A stretch of DNA of 64,000 nt from Monosporascus cannonballus (lineage: Eukaryota; Ascomycota; Sordariomycetes; Xylariales): positions 1-64,000 of the forward strand of contig QJNS01000049.1 in the NCBI GenBank assembly GCA_004154925.1, in the 5' to 3' direction. The notes below the pieces were generated by a model, which was not told the DNA's origin, made no database searches, and saw only the letters and a program-made list of their open reading frames with translations. Shown piece by piece: positions 24,283 through 32,554 of the stretch; the stretch's first letter is position 1; every line of letters starts with the position of its first letter. Both the position numbers and the translations under genes were made by a program.

Positions 24283-25287
24283 AAAAGGGGAAATAATTTT
24301 CCTTATTAAAAAAATATTTAAATACAGCTACCTAGCAAAAAACTCGATTTTAAGTATATCGGTTTATATAAAATCGTCAAAAAAATCCCCGAAAATAATT
24401 ACTAATTAGAATTTTTACTAAAAGTCAAATTTTATTTAATTTTTTACATTTCTTTATTCGAATTAACAGCAAATATAATCAAAATGTATACGGCACAAAA
24501 TAACGTAAAAGTAAAAAACGAATAAGCGTACGAAATAAAAAAAAATACTTAACGTGCGAAAATAAAACGAATTTACCTAGTACCTAATTAAGTGAAAAAA
24601 GTATCCAAATTCCGAAAATACTTAGAAACCCGCCAAAAATCTTATTAACGCCTAGTACCTATTAAAGAACTTTTACCAATAACGGCGGAACCACCCGAAA
24701 TAATAATATCCTAATTTATGAGATCTACGGAAGGAAGCCCTTGGTTTACCGTATTCCAATTAATAACATCCATTTTTCTTAAAGCCTGAACCTCAATTAC
24801 GGATTCCGATTTTAATTACGTAAAATCGTTAGAATTATTTAAGGATTAAAGGGCATAATTAACAAATTTCGCACCTTAAGATTAATAATGCTAACTTTAA
24901 CGATATATACGAAAAAAACGTATAAAAGCTTTAAATAAAAAATTTTCGGCCGTTAACTTTTTTCTTTTAATTTTTTCGATTTTGCGATATGGCGATTAAT
25001 TATGGAAATAAGAATTCCTGTTCCGTCGTACGAACGACCTTGACGGACATATTCCATATAATGAAAAACCCTATTTATTATTTAGTAATTAAGCTGCCGA
25101 ACAAAACAAAAAAAACAAAGTATTACGTTAAAACTTTCGAATTTATTTAAATTAACTAAGGCAAGTTATTATTCGGATTTACGGAAACGACATTTAAACA
25201 TATTGGAAAATATGTTAAAGGTATATGGAAAAAACTTACCAGAAAAAAAGAAATTTTAAGGGCAAGATTTTAAGAGAAAGAAAATCG
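24283..25287 (+). pseudogene. Element A pol C-terminus (chromodomain) and 3' region
   Basis: Past the duplicate aaaag the pol frame of A resumes and ends in a chromodomain tail (EPAKNLI, about 24632-24655, with Trp mutated to a stop). The rest of the interval, to the polypurine-like agagaaagaaaa at 25273-25284, is non-coding on the plus strand and carries the antisense frame described separately. Confidence 0.65.
24645..25201 (-). pseudogene. Antisense ORF of element A
   Basis: On the minus strand a decayed frame runs from about ATG 25201 to TAA 24645. Readable blocks are RKSEQQLALVN (with RIP stops replacing Gln), VRTTEQEFLFP, and an end IGKSSLIGTRR that matches the end of element C's antisense frame. 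At least one frame slip lies near 25080-25110. Element E has the same frame (60638-61200). The N-terminal half differs from C's antisense product, so the two subfamilies may carry different proteins here. Confidence 0.45.
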
Positions 25288-25661
25288 TATTACGACTTAA
25301 TAAACTACGGCCTCCAGAAACGGTCGTAACGGAAAAGGCCAAAAAAACCATATAAATCAGGTTACGTAATAGATCACCAACTTATTAGTAATAAGTTAAT
25401 AAGCCGGATTACCAACTTACTGATAATAATCCAGTTTAAAAAAATATATATATTTATTAATTCCATAATCCAGATAACTTTAATTTGTAATATTTATTAA
25501 TACCAAATATTTGCAATTATAATATCGTTACCTAAGACATTTTTGGTATTACGAGACGTAATACGTTATTGTATTTATTGCTTAGATTCCCACGATACTC
25601 CTACTAACATAAACTCGTCGACTTAAGGTTTAATAATTGGTTAAACCGCCTAGCCGTCACA
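25288..25661 (+). repeat. 3' LTR of element A
   Basis: It begins tattacgacttaataaact and ends gccgtcaca. The next five bases, tgtac (25662-25666), are the target duplicate, after which the interrupted small gene resumes. Confidence 0.87.
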
Positions 25662-25666
25662 TGTAC

Positions 25667-25738
25667 CTAGGTGAACAAGCACATTGTCTGCTGGTGTTCA
25701 AGTGCAACTTTTGCGGCAGAAAGCGCCTCGTACTCTAG
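25667..25738 (+). pseudogene. Small possibly secreted protein gene, 3' part
   Basis: This continues the frame broken at 4577, with 23 codons then TAG at 25736-25738. It contains three Cys within ten residues (C-x6-C-x2-C) and a basic GRKR near the end. The C-x2-C spacing could bind metal or form disulfides, but the peptide is too short to assign. It is 21 kb from its start codon, so it is not expressed as one product. An intron in the original gene cannot be excluded. Confidence 0.45.
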
Positions 25739-26672
25739 CTGAACCTGACCCGGGCAGGAATCGGATCCGAGGCGGGCTACCTTCCCATTGAGTTAACATC
25801 AATAGCCACACCGACAACAAGTCATGATGATGAAACAAATTGCAAGGATCGGGCTAAAAGCTGATGGTAAATCAATTATATGGTTTCTCAATGCATTGTC
25901 CCTCTGCGGAGTGCCAGCCCAGAACTCAGGGCCCCAAACTAATTAAATTAAGCTATTAAGATTTTTAATTTTGAAATATTGAAAAGATTAAATATATTAT
26001 CATATTACGGGGCTCATTGGGTATAATTTAATATACGCACTTTTTTAAATAGCTTTGCTGCAGTACATATACGTTCCGATTCTTCCGTATATAGACTGCT
26101 AACGCACGTCCCCTATTAGCCGATAATTATTATCGATTGTGATCATCAACCTGGTATGTACGTAATTATTTATTTTGATTAGCTCCGCTGTAATTGGTCC
26201 AGTTCCCTCTTTTATCTTAGGCCCACACAACAACAGCCCGATTCTCATTATCCTAACTCGTTATCCCGAGCATATGCCCAATTTTTCTGCCTCTTTTTAA
26301 GGTTAAGTTCAAATCGGACTCAGGGGCATCTGACTGTGGGCTTAAGATTTACTATGTGCCCTCGGATTCCCGCCCATGCCATCAACATCATCCGCCCTGC
26401 TGGACATCCTCTTGTGGGTTGTATTGATAGGGCGTTTCGGAGAATCGGTGCTGGCGCCAAAATCACTAAATCGCGAAAATTTGGGCGAGCGTATGTGTGG
26501 GCAACTGGGAGGGTTTCTGCCTGCGCAGGTACGAATACAATTAAGATATACGTGGGTATGAGCCATAACCGTGACGCCGATGATATGTCTATCAATTTCT
26601 ACCGGCCAAACCAACCCCTAAGGCATCGCGACATCAATCACATGAGTTTCCAGTTTTTATCTCCCATTATCA
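25739..26672. other. Intergenic host sequence
   Basis: Normal to moderately AT-rich non-RIPped sequence between the split small gene and the CTP synthase stop codon. An AT-rich dip lies at about 25935-26050. Short open frames exist on the plus strand around 26336-26561, but none has recognisable motifs and they run into the antisense of CTP synthase. It presumably holds the CTP synthase 3' UTR on the minus strand. No RNA gene or repeat was recognised. Confidence 0.5.
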
Positions 26673-29169
26673 TCAAAACATGTGTCCTCCTTTCACACCG
26701 CTCACGAGAGGCGAGGTTCCAGCCTGGTGCTCCTTCAGCACCTCATCCAGGCACCCGATACTGGCCGCGACAAAGCCGAGGTACGGTTTCTGTTATTGGG
26801 TGTCAGCCCATTAATCTTTTATTTGCGCGGTCTCGTAACTTACGCTTGGGTCGAGAACTCGCGACTGATACTCGGCATGGAACTGGGTTCCTGGTTCCAA
26901 TGTCAGCGTGCCCTCGCGTGGAAACATGCCTTCGTCAACCTACCTATGTAGTAGGGGTGGTCCTTCAGCTCGAAAACGCCCATGCGCTCACCCTTAGTGT
27001 CTTTACCGGTAAAGTTCATACCAGCCTTCACCAGCCGCTCGACATACTCTGGGTTGACCTCGTATCTGTGGCGGTGTCGCTCCTCGATCACCTTGCCGCC
27101 GCCATACAGCGCACGGAGCTTTGACCACCTAGTGTCTTCCTCAAAGATGGTCTTGTGCAGCCCAAGGCGCATCGTGCCGCCCATGTTCCGCCGGTCAAGG
27201 TCGGGCATATGAATAATGACCTGGTCCTTGGCAGTATTGTCAAACTCCTGCGAAGTGGCCCCGGCAAGGCCACAAATGTCCCGAGAATACTGGATCACGG
27301 CGACCTGAAAGCCTAAACACACTCCCAAGAAAGGTGTGTTATTCTCCCTCGCCCACTTGGACGCCAACATCATGCCTTCCACGCCACGTACGCCAAATCC
27401 TCCAGGAACGATGATACCTGAGGCGGCCTTGACCGCCTCCCACGCCTCTTCGTACTTCTTGGGTTCCTCGACCTTAGTATTGGGCTCGAGGTGCTCAGAG
27501 TCGACCCAGTGCAGAACGAGTTTGCGGCGCAGGCGCATCGAGGAGTGTTCCAGTGACTTCACGACAGATATGTAGGCGTCATGTGACTTGACGTACTTTC
27601 CGACGAGGGCTATTTGAACCGTTTCGTCGAACACCTGGGTAGTCACCGCCTTCCACGTCTCGAAGAGCTCCTTGCCACGGGCCATCAGAGATGGCGGGAC
27701 AGTTACGGCATCAAGGTTGAGCTTCGTTTGAAGCAAAGGAACGAGGCCCTGGTCGCTGAGTAGAAGTGGGACCTGATAGACGGTCGGCATATCACGAACG
27801 ACCATGACCTGATCCTCCTCAACCTGACAGTGAAGAGCAATTTTGCTGATAGCTGAATTGGGCAGTGGCTCTTCAGCGCGGCAGGCAATCTTAGACTGAT
27901 ATTAGCGATATCTGGTTTGCATTTCTCACAGGCCCTGTACACACCAGATCTGGAATTAAGCCATGGCTGCGAACTGTCTTAACGGCGTGCTGTGTCGGTT
28001 TGGTTTTGAACTCGTTGTGGATAATAGGCACGTAGGAAACGAAGACACTGAAGAAGTTAGAAGGCCCAGCCTCATGCCGAACTGTACAGAGTCAACACTG
28101 AATCAAGAGTGGGAGGTTTGGAGGTGGGTTCAGGGGAGGGGGGCACATTGTGGAGCCTGCAACGTACGCTGAGTTAATGCTTCGACGAAAGGCATCTTGA
28201 TACTCTAGTGTCAGCAAGAGGTGATGCCTAGGCAGTAGCATGCCATTAAGAAGGAGGGGGTTAGCGGTACATTTTCGATATCACCAACCGTGCCGCTATC
28301 CAGTGGGGTTAGCTTCGGACCAATACTGGGGGCGCATTTTGGTCTGAGGACACTTACCCGAGTTCAATGATACAAACGTCTGGCTCCTCATCGGAGTCGG
28401 GGTCGACCGATGTCTTGGCCACTCTCTTTATCCAATCTTTTATGGTGTCGACGACATGAGGCACTATCTGCACAGTTTTGCCGAGATAGCCACCTTGCCG
28501 CTCCTTCTGTAGGACGTGGGTGTAGATCTTGCCGGTGGTGATATTATTGTCTCCCGTCAGACGGATCGACAAATACCCTATGTCCACAATGTTAGTGGAT
28601 TACTGTCACGGGGGATAATTAAATCTTTCGGTAAGGCCAGGAGAGGGTCCGGACTTTCATAATTTCCCAGGTCGAGGTCTACCTGGCTGGAGAGTTAGCA
28701 TCTTTGGGTTACGAGATTGGAGGGTGACAAACCTCGTTTCCTGAGCCGAGGACATACGTCTCACCGTGCTCCGCTGGATTCATCAATCCGGCATCGACGC
28801 TGACATATCTAGCAAGTGGCAACGTTAGTTCCATACCGGGCGATGAGGGTTGGTAGTGGTGATGGTGATGTTGGGTGCCCATACGGATCGATCTCCATAA
28901 TTGTCAGAGCAACTTCAAAATTTACAAGCAGCAGACGGAAATACCTTGATGCAGGTAACTCGCAGTCCCAGAGTCTTAAGCAACTGGAGGCAAACAGTCA
29001 GAGTCTTGCAAGGCAGAGGTGCACGTGTTGGGCAAATCTACGAGGCCTAGACTGGAAGCGATGATCCCCTTGCCGACCCCTAATGGTGTATTAGCAAGTG
29101 TTGAAGCATGCTGCATTCATGGAATTACTCACCAGATATGACACCACCGGAGACCAAAACATAACGCAT
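26673..29169 (-). CDS. URA7: CTP synthase, complete, 13 exons
   Basis: The enzyme aminates UTP to CTP using ATP and glutamine, in the cytosol (family knowledge). Exons run from ATG 29169: 29169-29133, 29079-29042, 28983-28945, 28892-28885, 28808-28733, 28682-28655, 28577-28358, 28295-28271, 28195-28168, 28081-27945, 27889-26944, 26890-26844, 26789-26673. They total 1,746 nt, 581 residues, the usual fungal length, with no internal stop. The synthetase domain shows [41 protein letters not shown] and [11 protein letters not shown]. The glutaminase domain shows [17 protein letters not shown] (nucleophile Cys403), and QFHAEY with His532 and Glu534. Introns are 50-86 nt, GT-AG, many with CTAAC/CTGAC branch sites. 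Intron 6 has a weak GTCCGG donor. The start context CCAAGATG is good. HAE replaces the usual HPE, and GDIEN the usual GDIES. It may be a divergent paralogue; the symbol is by family, not proven orthology. Confidence 0.9.
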
Positions 29170-29694
29170 CTTGGCGAGCTTAAAGTTCTCTCGAAATGAT
29201 CACAATGGCAAAGGTCGAGACGGAGCGTGAAAATGCGTTGGAGAGCCATCTGTGATTTTGTGTCAAGATAGACTTTTTTTGGGTCACTCCACCTCAATGA
29301 CTCACTGGTTGCTTGCCGAAGATATTCCGGCTTCCAAATTAAAACCACTGGCGTCAAAACGCACGAGTATAATGGGGAAAAAGAGTGATGAATTACCCCC
29401 GAGGGTAGAGTCCGATAATTAAAACGCAGAAGCTACGGTATCCGTTTGAAATGCTGAAATCCCGAGGAAGAACGGGGGCATGCAAAGCCCAAATTAACAC
29501 GACCGTCTGATCTTCAGAGGACGGACACGAAGCCACAGTGTGGCTGACATCATGACGCCACAATTTTCCAACTCGATGCCCCGCGATTGGCTTCGAGGCA
29601 TCGCAGCAAATCGGCGCTATGGCTCATAGTTTCAGCTAGCAGGGGGTGCTCTAGCACCCCATATACTGAAGATTCCCTCTGATCGGAACATATA
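29170..29694. promoter_or_regulatory. Upstream region of CTP synthase
   Basis: Normal-composition sequence upstream of the minus-strand CTP synthase ATG, reaching to the probable Copia boundary. On the minus strand a CCAAT box (plus strand attgg, near 29586-29590) lies about 415 bp before the ATG. The open frame at 29091-29357 covers exon 1 and upstream sequence in another phase and is not a gene. No other gene seen. Confidence 0.4.
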
Positions 29695-29722
29695 TGTTCC
29701 GGGATTAGATCACTTTAAAGTG
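29643..29722. repeat. Cluster of three perfect palindromes at the host/Copia boundary
   Basis: Three perfect inverted repeats stand in 80 bp: ggggtgct-ct-agcacccc (29643-29660), ggaacatatatgttcc (29685-29700) and cactttaaagtg (29711-29722). They sit where normal composition gives way to RIPped Copia sequence. The last one, and possibly tgttcc at 29695, may belong to the Copia 5' LTR. Confidence 0.6.
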
Positions 29723-29875
29723 CAGTACGCGTTCTAAAGCACCTGTAACTAGTTATAAATATATATAATTAATATCCCTTATATTTGATAATTAAAAATC
29801 TTATTCGTTTAATTAAGGCATATATCAATTAATTAGCTGCTGTTAAAACGATATAAGCTGTATATCAATTATAAT

Positions 29876-30101
29876 TATGGAAATACGCCCATAATAATAA
29901 TAACGACCGTATCGTTAACATCCTCCATTATTTATAAGGGACCTAAAAACTGGGATCGTTATAAAGGGGAATTCCAATCTAAAATATACGTATTCGATAT
30001 TTGGAATTATATCGATTTTAATCAAAATCCTTAGTAATTTATTAAATTTAACGAATTCAATATAGCTTTTTAATTAAAGAAACAAATTTGTTATACGATA
30101 T
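29876..30101 (+). pseudogene. Copia H gag N-terminus
   Basis: A frame readable from about 29879 gives KGPKNWDRYKGEFQ and DIWNYIDFNQNP. This is the usual start of fungal Copia gag (a GP-x-NW motif, then IWxYIDP). The expected ATG in this frame is mutated. Two adjacent stops follow near 30030. It is interrupted at 30102 by the piggyBac-like element and continues in 32215-32348. Confidence 0.6.
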
Positions 30102-30137
30102 CCTCTTGAAGGCAACAAGGGGCTAGCCGCAACAATT
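30102..30137 (+). repeat. Left terminal inverted repeat of the piggyBac-like element
   Basis: This 36-bp end is the inverted partner of 32180-32214. It differs at a few positions, mostly G/A or C/T. Confidence 0.7.
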
Positions 30138-30299
30138 GTTTCTCTAATTTCTCAGCACTCTTTTTTGATTCGCCATATTGACCCAATCAGCTAACATAGG
30201 AAAAACTCCCTTTAGCCACATTTATTCTACATTATGATACAAATACCAACACCGGTCATTGTTATAAATCGCAACACCACATTTAACGTAACGAAATAT

Positions 30300-32030
30300 T
30301 ATATATTGGGCTAATTACCGATTAATAGCATTATCATCTCCAATTTGAAACCTTACTTGCCGCATATTACAATAAAAATATCCTAAACAAACCTGATACC
30401 TTAAAAAGGATTTCGCTGAAATTTTCCGGTATTAATTAATAAGGATTTCCATATTACCAATACGGAAGAAATTCGTTAAAACTTTTTGTCAGCCATTAAA
30501 AAATAACCCGAAATATCGAATACCTTTATTAATTAATGCTTTACGGAAAGTAATTATATTTCGATATAATTTCCATATAGGTTTGCCTTATTTCTGCAAA
30601 AGGAAGCACTTATTAACGATAACGTAAGGCAGGAAGTTATACATAAAAACCTGCGCTACGTTACTTCGAAATTTGTAATCCTATTTAAATCTAGATTTCC
30701 GTTAATTACTAAAATTAATACCATTTATATTAAAGTTATATTTATAAGTAATTCAAAATATCATAACCGTTTTTTCCATTTTATTTCCGAAAAAATTACG
30801 GGCAAAAATCTTATATTTGCTCTTTATCTTAAGCTTTTTTCGAACTAATAAAATCCGTTTTTTCGCCGTCCACCTAATACTAAAAAATAAAGCGATCGAA
30901 TTATCAGCCTAAATAATTTAATTTACCTTATTATTAGGCGTTAAAAACTTTATTACCTAATTAAAAGGCAAAGTAATACCTTTAGCTTTTTTCCAATCAA
31001 TAAGCTACTTCGTTATTTTATATCTTTTTCGGGCTATACCTATTATTACCAAACCGTTTTCGCGTAACTGCAAAAATAATTATAATAAAAAAATTATTAA
31101 GGAATATATGATACGGAAAATTATAAATATTCTGAAACTTATCCATAAGGTAAATAATTACGCGTTAAATTAAATTTAACATATTATTATCTTTTCAATT
31201 AATTTTTTTAATTTTTACCCGTAAAACGCTTACAGGATCTCCGCCTTTACCTGGATAATAGCTTGTTTATATTATAAATAACCCATAATAAGCCAGGATC
31301 CAGGTCTTAAAGCCCGTATTATCGGCTTTATTCGGGATTTTAATATTAAAAAGCGATTTGCCGTTATATCTTACGATATACTATCTACATTAATATTAAA
31401 TCCTAGGACGTAAAACTTAAGTATTTTCGTTTATACCTATTTAACCCATTTATCATAACGTTCGAAAGGTGACCTAAATTAACGTTCGTAATTCCAGATT
31501 CGCAACCGTCGATAGATAACTTGCTATCGATCGCAAAAAAAAAGCCAATAATCGAGTAATCCGGGATGAAATCCGAGCTGATCTAATACGTATTAACCGA
31601 CGTTTCCTTATAATTATACATATAAATTAAGGTAAAAAAAAACAGATATAACTTTTTAACATACGTATCGTACCACAAATAACCGCGTACCCGTAACCTT
31701 TTTTCTTCCTATTCGAGTTCAAAGCTATTAATCCATTATACCCATTTTTTAACTAGCTAACATAACATAAAAATAAGAAATAATTTTAACAAAATAAGTG
31801 GTAACGGCCTTATTTAAATCTTACGTTTATCGATAATTAATAGCTTAAAATAAGTCCTAATTAATAGATTAAATAGCGCGTTAAGGCGGAAAATAGCTTT
31901 ATTTATAAGGTCTTCTTTATACGCATCGGGATCCAGCTATACCGCAGGAATTTGTGATTCTATTTCAACGTTTGCAGCTTTCCGTTTCCGTCCTATTTTG
32001 GCTTGATTTTGCACTGAAAATTGGCAAAAA
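30300..32030 (-). pseudogene. piggyBac-like transposase, RIP-inactivated
   Basis: On the minus strand, 31362-31282 reads GKSLFNIKIPNKADNTGFKT then WILAYYG. This matches the catalytic-region pattern of piggyBac transposases (GRS ... PNKP ... GFK-W). At 31062-31021 comes NGLVIIGIARKRYK, like the conserved NG-x-x-x-x-GT-x-R tract. At 30911-30877 ADNSIALFFSI corresponds to the later D-x-x-x-x-x-F-L-S segment. An N-terminal charged region is near 31990-31900. Multiple TAA/TAG stops and at least one frame slip are present. The assignment rests on motif order. A cysteine-rich C-terminus was not identified. Confidence 0.6.
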
Positions 32031-32179
32031 ACATGGTATAAAACGGAAAAAAAAGACAACAATATCCTTAACGTTAACACTTAAAGCACCTTCGCACTCA
32101 CGTTTCTGTGAAATAGCGCAACCTTAATGAAGTTTTAATGGGCCTAGTTTCTGTTCTAGGCTAATTAACTCACTAAAAA

Positions 32180-32214
32180 ATTGTTGCGGCTAGCGCCCTG
32201 TCGCCTTCAAGCGG
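32180..32214 (-). repeat. Right terminal inverted repeat of the piggyBac-like element
   Basis: Its complement, read from the outer end, starts ccgcttgaaggcgacagg and continues gctagccgcaacaatt, matching the left end. Host Copia gag resumes after it. Confidence 0.7.
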
Positions 32215-32348
32215 ATAAATTAATATTTCAAATAATTTTTCCTCTATATTTATATTTTCCGACAAAGTTACTAAAGAAATCGATTATACCAATTACTTAA
32301 CGAATACTCTTTAAATAACGACCGAAAATAAATAAGCTTATAATTAGA
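32215..32348 (+). pseudogene. Copia H gag, second fragment
   Basis: A short RIPped stretch between the piggyBac-like element and the LTR of element D. It reads KVTKEIDYTNYLTNTL then further codons with TAA/TAG stops, compatible with the helical part of a Copia gag but not diagnostic alone. It is assigned mainly by position. It ends in ttaga, the likely target duplicate of D. Confidence 0.35.
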
Positions 32349-32554
32349 TGTAAGATAATGGACAGCTGTGAGCTGGATAAGGTGATCTCCGACTAGTCGT
32401 AACGCAGATTTCAAGAAATAAGTGTATTAGGTTATTTCTATTTGGCGTTTCCTATTAGCTGCCAGATAGTAGATTTATATTAGTAAATGGGTCGGTGGTT
32501 AATCGGTAATTGGTCGGCTATTAGCTTTATCCTTATAGGGGTTATATTTTTATA
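32349..32554 (-). repeat. LTR of element D (3' end of the element)
   Basis: It matches 39522-39729. On the plus strand it starts tgtaagataatggacagctg and ends ttttata (ttttcaca in the other copy). It includes ataagtgt(a/g)ttaggttattt. Confidence 0.8.

Larger units (their letters stand above)
4578..25661 (+). mobile_element. Ty3/Gypsy chromovirus A with nested insertions
   Basis: The element has 375- and 374-bp LTRs (4578-4952, 25288-25661) and a perfect 5-bp target duplication tgtac (4573-4577, 25662-25666). Its own sequence is 4578-9238, 16529-17166 and 24283-25661. Element B interrupts its integrase and element C its pol 3' end. Gag, RT, RNase H, integrase and chromodomain remnants all lie on the plus strand in Ty3/Gypsy order. 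It is RIP-degraded and interrupts the small gene at 4455. Confidence 0.88.
30102..32214 (-). mobile_element. piggyBac-like DNA transposon inserted in Copia gag
   Basis: Imperfect terminal inverted repeats of about 36 bp (30102-30137 and 32180-32214) start CC(T/G)CTTGAAGGC and share gctagccgcaacaatt. They bound a 2.1-kb element. The flanks are atat and ataa, a 3/4 match; the TTAA usual for piggyBac is not seen. The interior is RIPped while the ends keep more G+C. The coding strand is minus. Confidence 0.65.

Noticed and set aside
26376..26561. 61-codon plus-strand frame in the CTP synthase 3' flank
   Set aside because: No recognisable domain, no clear promoter or partner exon, and several overlapping frames are open there by chance.
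26336..27124. 262-codon open frame on the plus strand
   Set aside because: It lies antisense to exons 11-13 of the well-supported CTP synthase and has no recognisable motif; GC-rich coding DNA often leaves such shadows.
28816..29064. 82-codon plus-strand frame
   Set aside because: Antisense to CTP synthase exons 2-5 and introns.
29695..29850. Exact 5' LTR of Copia H
   Set aside because: A start at tgttcc and a TATA-like ttataaatatata are suggestive, but the partner LTR is outside the window, so boundaries cannot be proven.
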